The notes under the pieces were generated by a model, which saw only the letters and a list, made by a program, of their open reading frames with translations, ran no database searches and had not been told where the DNA came from. Positions 27,386-35,564 of a stretch of DNA of 64,000 bases are shown here, one piece after another. This DNA comes from Bacillota bacterium (GTDB lineage Bacteria > Bacillota > Sulfobacillia > Sulfobacillales > Sulfobacillaceae): contig JAJZXX010000176.1 of NCBI GenBank assembly GCA_021806205.1, forward strand, positions 19,996 to 83,995. Reading direction: 5' to 3'. The position numbers were made by a program, and so were the translations under genes. Position 1 is the first letter of the stretch, and every line of letters starts with the position of its first letter.

Positions 27386-27412
27386 GGGCACCGCCCGGTG
27401 AGGGCGATGCCC
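27386..27412 (-). terminator. Terminator of the GH18 gene
   Basis: GGGCACCGCCC and GGGCGATGCCC pair with one C-A mismatch around a GGTGA loop. Read on the minus strand it is followed by ATTATTTAT. It is 21 bp past the GH18 stop. Confidence 0.65.
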
Positions 27413-27433
27413 TGGTTACCGTGATGCGAGGAA

Positions 27434-28546
27434 CTACGGTTGTCGGCCGATGTTTTTCGCCAACTCGTGGTAGATGGCGGGGGTTGCGTAACCAACCTGC
27501 CACAACGCTATGCCCGCGAGATGGTTATTTTTCGCCAAGGAAATTTTTTGGCGGATGCTCTTGCGATTTTCCCACCAGTACACATGACTACCGATATGGG
27601 CTGTCTCCTCTTGGTAGCGGCTATTCCACGTCGCCTTGGACTTAAGCGCCGGCGTCACGGATTGGTAGGGAATCGTAATCGCGCTGGTGCTGCCGGTGGT
27701 CCATTCATACCCGTACAGCGCGACCCCTAGATAGATTTTGGATGGCGGCACAAGAGACTTAAGCCGGGCAATGAGACTTTTGTCCCAGTTCAAGGCCGCG
27801 ACGGGCCCCGGCGCGGTGCCATCGCCATGTTCGTCATACGTCATCAACTGAAATTGGCTCACTTCTGGTGCCAGGGCCTTGAAGTTGTATGCGCCCCCGG
27901 AGTGCGGCACGACGGCTAAAATAATCGTGTCGGTGTGGGGCAGCGTATCGTGCAGCTCGGTCATAAATAGAGTGAGGTCACGGCTGAGCCGGGTGTGGGG
28001 CGGCTCGAAGTCTATATCGACTCCTTGGTAGTGGTTAGTCGTCACCAGATGGTCAATACTGGTTACCGCAGCTCTGCGGGTCGCCGCCGTGCTTAAGAAT
28101 GTCTGCTTGCCAGTGGTATCATTGACCAGGGGCAAGATGGGGATCTTCAGCTTTGCGGCTTCGGCCAGCAGGGGAGCATCTTTGTGCGCGGTGAGCATGC
28201 CGCTTGCCGTAGTCGAATACAACAGCGGGGATAGGAAGGTTAAGGAATGGCCCCACGCCCCCAAGGATGTCGGGGGAAGCGCCTTGTGATGGGCCCAGTA
28301 ACCTATCACCTTCAGTTTCGTGGAGCTGGCTGTGGCCCCAGTTTTACCCTTGCCTTTCACACCCGGGACCGCCTTACCCGTCGTGCCAGGTTTTTTCGTG
28401 TGGCCGGTACCCGTCTTTTTGGGGTGGCGTACAGTCGTTGTCTTTGCGGGCCCCTGGCTCTTGGGAGAGGCGTGGCCAATACTGCCGCACCCGGCGGCTA
28501 CTAGTAGGGATGCTATGCTGACTGCTGGAACTAGTCGAAAATTCAT
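27434..28546 (-). CDS. Secreted GH18-family lipoprotein (YaaH/chitinase-like)
   Basis: A 370-residue glycoside hydrolase family 18 protein. It has a lipoprotein signal with lipobox VAAGC, then a Lys/Thr/Gly/Pro-rich linker (about residues 25-75) and the TIM-barrel domain. The catalytic DxDxE motif is intact (GVDIDFEPP), followed by QLMTYDEHGDG and a late GIALWQVGY strand. It probably cleaves peptidoglycan or chitin-like beta-1,4-linked amino sugars at the cell surface, as spore-cortex YaaH-type enzymes do. ATG 28546 has GAGGTGA 6 nt upstream; the in-frame TTG six bases earlier touches the ribosome site. Confidence 0.88.
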   Translation of the reverse strand: MNFRLVPAVSIASLLVAAGCGSIGHASPKSQGPAKTTTVRHPKKTGTGHTKKPGTTGKAVPGVKGKGKTGATASSTKLKVIGYWAHHKALPPTSLGAWGHSLTFLSPLLYSTTASGMLTAHKDAPLLAEAAKLKIPILPLVNDTTGKQTFLSTAATRRAAVTSIDHLVTTNHYQGVDIDFEPPHTRLSRDLTLFMTELHDTLPHTDTIILAVVPHSGGAYNFKALAPEVSQFQLMTYDEHGDGTAPGPVAALNWDKSLIARLKSLVPPSKIYLGVALYGYEWTTGSTSAITIPYQSVTPALKSKATWNSRYQEETAHIGSHVYWWENRKSIRQKISLAKNNHLAGIALWQVGYATPAIYHELAKNIGRQP

Positions 28547-28642
28547 CGACAATCACCTCAGAGTCAGTGTTTGTCCGAACAAGCCGGTCTATGTAGCATC
28601 ACCAAAGGAATCTGGCGGGAATCTTCTCCGCGTCTTCCAAAA

Positions 28643-29033
28643 TTAGGATTCGCGGGCCTTAAGCCATAATGTTTCGTCCAACACCATGCCGCGGGGATGG
28701 TGTCGAAATCCTAAGGACTCATAAAAACCATCCTGACCTTCTGCCGCAAAGAGAGCTATAAAGGACAAGCCTCGTCCCAAAAAGGGGTTCCACGCAACGG
28801 GCCTTTATTTGGCGTCCGAGGCCGCGCCCCTGATAGGCGGGATCGACGATGACATCGATATCCAACTCGTTGAACGTCGATTCTTCCTGCTCCAGATATC
28901 GAATCCCATAGCGTTCGCACAGGTTCTCCAGTTGGTGGCGGAGTTGCCCATACGAAATCTGCGTGAAGTTTTGATGGCTTCCGTGGGCCATGGTTATTTT
29001 GCGCCTCCAATCCGGGTTGTACCCGACGGTCAC
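28643..29033 (-). pseudogene. Chimeric remnant: TnpB fragment joined to a frameshifted GNAT acetyltransferase
   Basis: The upstream part (from 29033) reads GYNPDWRRKITMAHGSHQN, then LRHQLENLCERYGIRYLEQE, which matches the catalytic-core region of IS200/IS605 TnpB nucleases. It runs straight into IDVIVDPAYQGRGLGRQI, the acetyl-CoA loop of a GNAT acetyltransferase. That frame then stops, while the neighbouring frame continues FIALFAAEGQDGFYESLGF to a stop at 28643, which is the GNAT C-terminus. So a deletion or recombination fused two genes and a frameshift broke the second. Neither half can be functional as written. Confidence 0.7.
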
Positions 29034-29593
29034 CCGAAATGCTCGGCATCAAATCCAGGAGGATTCTGTGATGCCGTTATCCTTACCCGAACATTAGGCC
29101 TTTTTACGCGAGCTTGCCGCGCAATGCCGACAGGCCCCGAAACGAGAATCTCATCGACCAGGTTCAAACGCTCTGCGGATACAACCGCCTCTATGCCCTC
29201 TGTGCGGCCGGGCATCCGCAGCGTTCAGCGTTCTAGTCTGCCATGATGATCGGGATCACCTTAGTGCCATGGCGGATAGGATACCTATTGTTCTCGCTAC
29301 TTGGCGTGGGGGACTTTTATGTCTTTTTCACGGCAGTTCCGGGCGGTTTTACTGCTTTTTTTAGAGCCAGGGAAGATAATAGACTGGTGAAAAAGCGGGA
29401 AGAACCTTGTTTTGAGGCCTTGCGGTCGCTGTGTGACGGCGACCAATCGGTTAATCACAAGGGGCGCCTTGACGCCGAGGTTTCCCATCCGAGTGCGTCG
29501 ACAAATTTAAACATTGAAGTACATAACTGCATGGATAAGGTATGAATGGCTCTGGCCCAGGGGGAAATCAGATTGGTGAAAGGGGTGTCCACA
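29034..29593. other. Gene-poor stretch with no recognised gene
   Basis: Short open frames exist (61 codons minus at 29215-29030; 63 codons minus at 29488-29297; 100 codons plus at 29243-29545), but none has a recognisable family or a good ribosome site. Together with the adjacent TnpB/GNAT remnant, the segment looks like insertion-sequence scar tissue. Confidence 0.5.
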
Positions 29594-30076
29594 ATGCATC
29601 GCATACTCTTGGCGGTTGATGGGCGCCGCGAGTCGTATCAGGCTGCATTGACGGTTCGAGACTGGATGCGCCGCGACAGGAATCTCGAAGTTGCAGCGTT
29701 GTATGTGACCGAGATTATCTTCGGTACTCGATTCGGAGGCGGGCCGGTAGTAGGGATGGCTCATGAACGTGAAATGGTTGAGGAAATCCGAGGACAGTTG
29801 GAGCATGAAATCTATCGAGGCCTACGCGGCCGGATACAGTTTGTGCGCGTAGCTGGACTCTCGGTTGCGGATATGATTTGTAGAGTTGCGGTCAGTAAGG
29901 AGTGCGACACGATAGTGTTAGGAAGCAAAGCGCCGCGCGGCCTCTGGCGTTTTCTGGGCGGCGGCGTTACCCAGAATGTGCTCAAGAAGGCGCCCGTCTC
30001 GGTTTTCGTTGTGAGAGCGAAGGCGGCTGACCATGTGCGGCCAGTGCCGCTGAGGGGCCCCCACCAGGCCGGTTAG
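29594..30076 (+). CDS. Universal stress protein (UspA family)
   Basis: A 160-residue single-domain Usp. It begins MHRILLAVDGRRES and carries the ATP-binding C-terminal pattern VLGSKAPRGLWRFLGGGVTQ followed by VSVFVV, equivalent to Gx2Gx9G(S/T). ATP-binding members help cells survive starvation and oxidative or acid stress; the precise role is unknown. ATG 29594 follows AAAGGGGTG. It stands alone, between scarred DNA and a 440-bp gap. Confidence 0.88.
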   Translation: MHRILLAVDGRRESYQAALTVRDWMRRDRNLEVAALYVTEIIFGTRFGGGPVVGMAHEREMVEEIRGQLEHEIYRGLRGRIQFVRVAGLSVADMICRVAVSKECDTIVLGSKAPRGLWRFLGGGVTQNVLKKAPVSVFVVRAKAADHVRPVPLRGPHQAG

Positions 30077-30471
30077 AAATCAGACGCCTACCACAATAGG
30101 GGAGGGCTCGGTCCGTGTGGTCCGCGATGTCAAGGTACGAGGCAACCTGCCGCGGGTCTTTGTTACCTTTCTGACTTGGGAAGCGTATTCCTGCTTTATG
30201 GGAGCGACGCCTAGGCCATCTTTTTTAGCTTTTACGTGGCTTGGGGTGCGACCGCCGCTGATCTCTGACAGCCTATAGGCGCGCGGCTCTTATGAAATCG
30301 CCGAAGCGGGGCCTCATCCGATTCCACGCGGCCTGACAGTACGAGAACTGTCAGATTAAGTGGAAGCCAGGATCGGACAGCCGGTGTTTTTTCGACATTG
30401 ACGATGTCCAATATGGCGCACTCCCAACCTACATCCCGTGTCGGGTATGTGCTATCCAAGGCAAGCATTTA
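30077..30471. other. Intergenic stretch with one perfect palindrome
   Basis: No gene was recognised. A perfect inverted repeat CTGACAGT-N6-ACTGTCAG occupies 30333-30354. It could be an operator or an RNA hairpin; no U-tract follows. A promoter for the DUF881 gene starts at 30472. Confidence 0.5.
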
Positions 30472-30500
30472 TTGTGGGTGTAAGACCCCTAGGCTATAAT
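30472..30500 (+). promoter_or_regulatory. Promoter of the DUF881 gene
   Basis: TTGTGG (30472-30477), a 17-bp spacer, and a perfect TATAAT (30495-30500). The expected start site near 30507 leaves a 12-nt leader that still holds GAGGTG. Confidence 0.6.
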
Positions 30501-30518
30501 GACCCTGAGGTGTTGAGT

Positions 30519-31193
30519 ATGCGTGTGCAATCTGGCCAGATTGCGGTCGGATTGGCAGCCCTGCTTTTAGGGTTGATGGTCGCGGTGCAGTTCCGTCTAA
30601 GGGATGTGGTTCCTCCTTCGACAAACACCAGCCAGTTGCTTATGCTTTTGAGGCAAGCGGATCAGAAGCGAAACCAATTGAGCCAGCAGGTCGCGCATCT
30701 CAACATGTTGCTGGACCAGAAGTTGGGTCGCCAGGCGTCGGCGCGGCACTTGAACAGCGTACTCATTCAGGATGAAATTTTGGCAGGTACGGTGCCGGTG
30801 ACGGGTCCGGGCGTCACGGTCACCTGGTCTAATGGGTCGGCACCGGCTGCGTATCAAATTACCGATATCGACTTGTTGCTGTTAGTCAACGAGCTGAGAG
30901 CGGCTGGGGCAGAAGCCATTTCCATTAATGGTCAAAGGATTACAGCCCAGACCGAAATCCGTTCGGCAGCCAATTATATTTTGATTAATCAGGCGCAGTC
31001 AGGAGCGCCGTTTACGGTGAAAGCCATCGGGCAGCCCCAGGCATTGTCCGGGGCTTTGACGTTGTCCGGGGGACTTTATGACGAGTCTCAGCAGGAAGGG
31101 CTTTCCATGACGATTACTAAGGATAAATCGGTCGATATTCCGGCGGCCCCGCCCTCAATATTGACGGGCATCTCTCAAAAGTCAAGTCCCTAA
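30519..31193 (+). CDS. DUF881 (YlxW-like) membrane protein
   Basis: A 224-residue DUF881 protein. It has one N-terminal membrane helix (residues 7-25), a coiled-coil segment (about 40-75), and the DUF881 core with DIDLLLLVNELRAAGAEAISINGQR, shortened here to note the conserved LVNELRAAGAEAISING. In Bacillus and actinobacteria such proteins lie near division genes, and the biochemical function is unproven. ATG 30519 has GAGGTG 6 nt upstream, just behind a strong promoter. The icd gene follows 24 bp later and is probably co-transcribed. Confidence 0.85.
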   Translation: MRVQSGQIAVGLAALLLGLMVAVQFRLRDVVPPSTNTSQLLMLLRQADQKRNQLSQQVAHLNMLLDQKLGRQASARHLNSVLIQDEILAGTVPVTGPGVTVTWSNGSAPAAYQITDIDLLLLVNELRAAGAEAISINGQRITAQTEIRSAANYILINQAQSGAPFTVKAIGQPQALSGALTLSGGLYDESQQEGLSMTITKDKSVDIPAAPPSILTGISQKSSP

Positions 31194-31217
31194 CGTCGGG
31201 ACGGAAAGGTGTGTGGC

Positions 31218-32441
31218 ATGAGCCAACAATCAGGTGAGCGAATTACATATGCATTGGGGTCGATCCGTGTCCCCGACCACCCCATCATTCCGTTTATTGA
31301 AGGGGACGGGATTGGTCCGGATATTTGGCGGGCCACCCAACGGGTGGTGGATGCGGCTTTAAAAAAAAGTTACGGTGGAGCGCGGGAGATTGTTTGGAAA
31401 GAAGTGCTGGCAGGCGAAAAGGCGTTCCGGGCCACGGGTGAATGGTTGCCGCAAGCTACGTTAGACGCTCTGTCGGAGTATAAGGTGGGCATCAAAGGTC
31501 CCTTGACGACTCCGGTGGGCGGGGGTATACGAAGCCTAAACGTCACCATACGCCAGGAATTGGATCTCTACGCGTGCGTGCGTCCGGTGAGGTATATAGC
31601 GGGGGTTCCCTCGCCCATGAAAGAGCCTGAGCATGTCGATATGGTCATTTTCCGGGAGAACACGGAGGACGTCTATGCTGGCATCGAATGGGCCAGCGAC
31701 TCACCCGAAGCCGTTAAACTCATCCAATTTCTTAATGGGGAACTTAATCGCCAGGTGAATATCCACGCCGGCATCGGAATTAAGCCGATTACCCCCAAAG
31801 GCAGTGAACGACTTATTCGCCGGGCCATTCAATATGCTGTCAACCATCATCGACGATCCGTAACGTTGATGCATAAGGGCAATATCATGAAGTTTACGGA
31901 AGGTGCTTTTAGGGATTGGGGATATGCCTTGGCGGCGCGTGAATTTGGGGACGTGGTGGTCACCGAGGATGCTCTGTACCAAGAGTACGACGGCAAGCTT
32001 CCCGAGGGAAAGATTCTTTTGAAAGACCGTATCGCCGATATTACTTTTCAGCAGGTCTTACTGCGTCCTCGGGAATTTGACGTCATTGCCTGCCCAAATT
32101 TGAACGGGGACTATCTATCGGACGCACTGGCCGCCCAAGTGGGCGGTGTCGGGATGGCGCCTGGGTCCAACATCTCTGACGAGGTGGCGGTGTTTGAGGC
32201 GACACACGGCACAGCTCCGAAATACGCCGACCTTGATAAGGTCAATCCCAGTTCGCTTATCCTGTCCGCTATCATGATGTTGGAGCACTTAGGCTGGGAT
32301 GACGCGGCAGAGAATATTCGCCGCGGTTTAGACGGCGCCATTGGAAAAAAGGTGGTGACCTATGACTTGGCCCGGCAGACGGCCGGAGCGCGGGAAGTCA
32401 AGACATCGGAGTTTGCCAGCGCCATTATTGACGAACTTTAA
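31218..32441 (+). CDS. icd: NADP-dependent isocitrate dehydrogenase
   Basis: Oxidatively decarboxylates isocitrate to 2-oxoglutarate in the TCA cycle. The 407 residues include [18 protein letters not shown] (substrate/phosphoserine loop), [17 protein letters not shown] (metal-binding aspartates) and [14 protein letters not shown], where Lys-Tyr marks NADP preference as in E. coli. ATG 31218 is favoured over the GTG at 31209. It is followed by mdh and sucCD, a compact TCA cluster. Confidence 0.95.
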   Translation: MSQQSGERITYALGSIRVPDHPIIPFIEGDGIGPDIWRATQRVVDAALKKSYGGAREIVWKEVLAGEKAFRATGEWLPQATLDALSEYKVGIKGPLTTPVGGGIRSLNVTIRQELDLYACVRPVRYIAGVPSPMKEPEHVDMVIFRENTEDVYAGIEWASDSPEAVKLIQFLNGELNRQVNIHAGIGIKPITPKGSERLIRRAIQYAVNHHRRSVTLMHKGNIMKFTEGAFRDWGYALAAREFGDVVVTEDALYQEYDGKLPEGKILLKDRIADITFQQVLLRPREFDVIACPNLNGDYLSDALAAQVGGVGMAPGSNISDEVAVFEATHGTAPKYADLDKVNPSSLILSAIMMLEHLGWDDAAENIRRGLDGAIGKKVVTYDLARQTAGAREVKTSEFASAIIDEL

Positions 32442-32459
32442 ATTGGGAGGGATGAATTA

Positions 32460-33401
32460 ATGTTTCGACGCCATAAGATTACGGTGATTGGATCGGGCGC
32501 TACGGGAGCGACCACCGCCCACTTGCTCGCCTTAAAAGAGTTGGGGGATATTGTCCTGGTGGACATTCAGGAGGGAGTGCCCCAAGGCAAGGCCCTCGAC
32601 ATGTGGGAATCCGGACCGATTGAGCACTTTTCCATGAAAGTGGTGGGCACCAACGACTATGCGTTAACCAAGGACTCCGACATTATTGTCGTGACCGCGG
32701 GTCTACCGAGAAAAGAAGGAATGAGCCGCAACGATCTACTGAAAATCAATTCCGAAGTCGTGGGTGGTGTCGTGAAAGAGGCCGCGCGGCTTTCGCCCGA
32801 TTCCATGATTGTGGTGTTAACCAACCCGGCCGACGTGATGGCTTATGTCGCCCAAAAAGCGAGTGGATTTCCCCACCACCGGGTCATGGGCCAGGCCGGG
32901 GTATTGGACTCCGCCCGCTTTCGCACCTTTTTAGCGGAGGCGCTCCAGGTTTCCCCGAGGGATATTTCGGCATTTGTCATGGGGGGACACGGCGACGACA
33001 TGGTGCCCCTGGTGCGCTATTCATACGCGGGGGGTATTCCGATCGAAAAACTCCTGTCGCAGGAGGAAATCGCCAAAATTGTCAAACGGACGCGCACGGG
33101 CGGCGGCGAGGTGCTTTCGTTGATGAAGGCCTCCGCCTATTATGCGCCAGCATCATCGCTGGCGGAGATGGTCAAGGCGGTCTTATTAGACGAAAGACGG
33201 ATTCTTCCGGTGATTAGCTACTTGGATGGTGAGTATGGCGAACGCGACATCTACGTGGGCGTTCCGGCGGTTGTGGGCGGCCACGGTGTGGAAAAAGTGC
33301 TAGAAGTTGACTTTACCGAGGAAGAAAAGGCTATGTTTCAAAAGTCGGTGTCGTCTGTTCGGGAACCATTGATGCTCCTAAACTTAGACTTAAAAGGGTA
33401 G
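32460..33401 (+). CDS. mdh: Malate dehydrogenase (LDH-like type)
   Basis: NAD-dependent oxidation of malate to oxaloacetate. The 313 residues have the Rossmann motif VIGSGATGAT, the NAD-preferring acidic VLVDI, the substrate-specifying loop GLPRKEGMSRNDLL with its arginines, and the catalytic His in MGGHGDDMVPL. ATG 32460 follows GGGAGGGAT, 18 bp after icd, so the two are cotranscribed. Confidence 0.96.
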   Translation: MFRRHKITVIGSGATGATTAHLLALKELGDIVLVDIQEGVPQGKALDMWESGPIEHFSMKVVGTNDYALTKDSDIIVVTAGLPRKEGMSRNDLLKINSEVVGGVVKEAARLSPDSMIVVLTNPADVMAYVAQKASGFPHHRVMGQAGVLDSARFRTFLAEALQVSPRDISAFVMGGHGDDMVPLVRYSYAGGIPIEKLLSQEEIAKIVKRTRTGGGEVLSLMKASAYYAPASSLAEMVKAVLLDERRILPVISYLDGEYGERDIYVGVPAVVGGHGVEKVLEVDFTEEEKAMFQKSVSSVREPLMLLNLDLKG

Positions 33402-33406
33402 CGAGT

Positions 33407-33421
33407 GCCGGGCATCCCGGC
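33407..33421 (+). other. Short GC hairpin between mdh and sucC
   Basis: GCCGGG-CAT-CCCGGC forms a 6-bp stem just after the mdh stop. There is no U-tract, so it may only attenuate or stabilise. The rest of the 108-bp gap shows nothing clear. Confidence 0.35.
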
Positions 33422-33509
33422 TTGGCGAAGCTCCGGGTGCTAGGGCTGAGACGATGGCGGTTTGCTGCTTTAGGATGTTGGTAGGGAAACTGGGAGGGGG
33501 ACAACTCTG

Positions 33510-34625
33510 GTGAAACAGTACGAGTATCTGGCGAAGGGAGTGCTTCGGGAACATGGCATTCCGATTCCTCCAGGGCGATTGGTCAACAATCCCGGCGAAG
33601 CCGCCGAGGCGGTGAGAGACATTGGGCCGGCGGCTCTAAAGGCTCAGGTGCTGGTGGGCGGTCGCGGCAAGGCGGGTGGGATTCGGTTTGCGACGAATCC
33701 GGACGAGGCGCGTGGGGTGGCCGCGGCTATGATTGGCATGGACCTTAAGGGTTACACCGTGGAACGCTTGTATGCCGAAGGCAAACTTGAAATCGAACGG
33801 GAGTTCTACATATCGGTGACGACCGATCGCAACAAGAAGATACCGCTGGTGATGGCGTCACTGGCCGGCGGTGTCGAAATCGAAGACGTGGACGATTCCA
33901 AGATTGTACGACAATGGGTGGACCCGAGGGTCGGAGTGTTGCCCTACTTCGGTCGGGAATTGGCGCAGCGGCTGGGGCTGGAAGGAACCCTAGCGAAAGA
34001 ACTCGCGGATTTGGTCGTCAAGTTGTACGCGATATTTCGGGAAAAAGACGCGGAATTGGTCGAGATAAATCCCTTGGCGGTGGTGGGGGGGCACCTCATT
34101 GCCGCTGATGCCCGTTTGAACATTGACGACAGCGCACTCTTCAGGCACAAGACGGTCGAGATTATTGACGAAGGGTCCGACTTAGAGAAAAAGGTGCACA
34201 AAATCGGGTTGGCCTACGTCGAATTGGACGGGGATATCGCGATTATGGCCAATGGGGCCGGCATGGCCATGGCGACCGTCGACGCCATTCAATATTTTGG
34301 GGGACGGCCCGCTAACTTCCTCGATGCGGGCGGGGGCGCATCGGTTGAACCGACAGCCCAAGCATTGGATGTCCTGGTATCCATGAAGCCGAAAGTGATA
34401 TTCATCAACATCTTCGGGGGGATTACCCGCTGTGATGATGTGGCCCGGGCGATTTTGCAAGTAAAAAACACTACCGGGATACCAGTGCCATTGGTCGTGC
34501 GTCTAGTGGGTACCAACGAGAAGGAAGGCGTGGCACTTTTGGAACAGGCAGGCATATCCGCATACTCCGACATGGCCCCGGCCGCGCAACGTGCCGTGGA
34601 ACTTAGAGGGGGGGGGCGGTCGTAA
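33510..34625 (+). CDS. sucC: Succinyl-CoA synthetase beta subunit
   Basis: ATP-grasp subunit of succinyl-CoA synthetase, making ATP or GTP from succinyl-CoA in the TCA cycle. The 371 residues show VLVGGRGKAGG (nucleotide loop), EINPLAVV, and the C-terminal NIFGGITRCDDVA phosphate-binding segment. The start is GTG 33510 after GGGAGGGGG. Its stop overlaps the sucD start by 1 bp (TAATG). Confidence 0.96.
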   Translation: MKQYEYLAKGVLREHGIPIPPGRLVNNPGEAAEAVRDIGPAALKAQVLVGGRGKAGGIRFATNPDEARGVAAAMIGMDLKGYTVERLYAEGKLEIEREFYISVTTDRNKKIPLVMASLAGGVEIEDVDDSKIVRQWVDPRVGVLPYFGRELAQRLGLEGTLAKELADLVVKLYAIFREKDAELVEINPLAVVGGHLIAADARLNIDDSALFRHKTVEIIDEGSDLEKKVHKIGLAYVELDGDIAIMANGAGMAMATVDAIQYFGGRPANFLDAGGGASVEPTAQALDVLVSMKPKVIFINIFGGITRCDDVARAILQVKNTTGIPVPLVVRLVGTNEKEGVALLEQAGISAYSDMAPAAQRAVELRGGGRS

Positions 34626-35497
34626 TGGCAGTGTTGTTGACGAAACACTCCAAAGTCATCGTCCAGGGAATCACCGGGAACCAAGGGCAATTTCATACAA
34701 AGCAAATGTTAGCCTACGGCACTCCCGTGGTGGGGGGCGTCTCTCCGGGCAAGTCCGGCAGCTCGGTGCACGGATTGCCGGTCTTTGACACGGTGGAGGC
34801 GGCCATGCGTACAACCAATGCTGACGCATCGATTGTGTTTGTGCCGGCGCCTTTTGCGAAAGACGCGGCCTTTGAGGCGTTGGAAAACGGGATCAAACTT
34901 GTGGTGATGATTCCTGAACACATTCCCGTAATAGATTCGATGGATATTGTGGCACGGGCGCAGGAATTGGGCGCGACCGTCATCGGGCCCAACACTTTTG
35001 GCATTATTTCACCCGGGGAGCACACCAAGATGGGGATAATGCCCAACCACATCTATCAAAACGGACCTATTGGGGTCGTGGCCCGATCGGGAACCTTGAG
35101 CTATGAGATTGCTTTTAGTTTGACCAATGGGGGCTTTGGCCAAACCACGGTGGTGGGTATGGGGGGCGACCCGGTGGTCGGCCAAACCTTTATCTCGGTC
35201 CTGCACCACTTTAAAGAGGATCCCGACACGCGGGCGGTCGTGATGGTCGGCGAGATCGGGGGCAGCGCTGAAGAAGAGGCGGCGGAGTATCTCAAGAGTT
35301 TTGGGAAGCCGGTCGTCGCTTATTTGGCCGGTCGTGCGGCGCCGCCGGGCAAACGCATGGGACACGCGGGCGCCATCATAGAGCGGGGCCGCGGGACGCT
35401 AGAATCCAAAGAAAAGGCCTTGAACCAGGCGGGTGCCAGTGTCGTGACCATGCCCTGGCAAGTGGTCGACGCCTTAAGAGAAGCTATCTCGGGTTAA
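34625..35497 (+). CDS. sucD: Succinyl-CoA synthetase alpha subunit
   Basis: CoA-binding alpha subunit carrying the phosphorylated histidine. The 290 residues begin with [17 protein letters not shown] (CoA site), contain [10 protein letters not shown], and have [11 protein letters not shown] with the active histidine. Translationally coupled to sucC, and followed by a strong terminator. Confidence 0.97.
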   Translation: MAVLLTKHSKVIVQGITGNQGQFHTKQMLAYGTPVVGGVSPGKSGSSVHGLPVFDTVEAAMRTTNADASIVFVPAPFAKDAAFEALENGIKLVVMIPEHIPVIDSMDIVARAQELGATVIGPNTFGIISPGEHTKMGIMPNHIYQNGPIGVVARSGTLSYEIAFSLTNGGFGQTTVVGMGGDPVVGQTFISVLHHFKEDPDTRAVVMVGEIGGSAEEEAAEYLKSFGKPVVAYLAGRAAPPGKRMGHAGAIIERGRGTLESKEKALNQAGASVVTMPWQVVDALREAISG

Positions 35498-35509
35498 GTG
35501 TCGCTTTCA

Positions 35510-35555
35510 AACTCGGGGCGACTCCCTCACGGGGAGCCGCCCCGAGTTGTTTTGT
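35510..35555 (+). terminator. Rho-independent terminator after sucD
   Basis: AACTCGGGGCG (35510-35520) pairs with CGCCCCGAGTT (35538-35548), with a further inner CTCCC/GGGGAG stem, followed by GTTTTGT. It ends the icd-mdh-sucCD transcript. The minus-strand tail is not U-rich, so it does not obviously serve the convergent FUSC gene. Confidence 0.85.
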
Positions 35556-35564
35556 GCAAGATTC

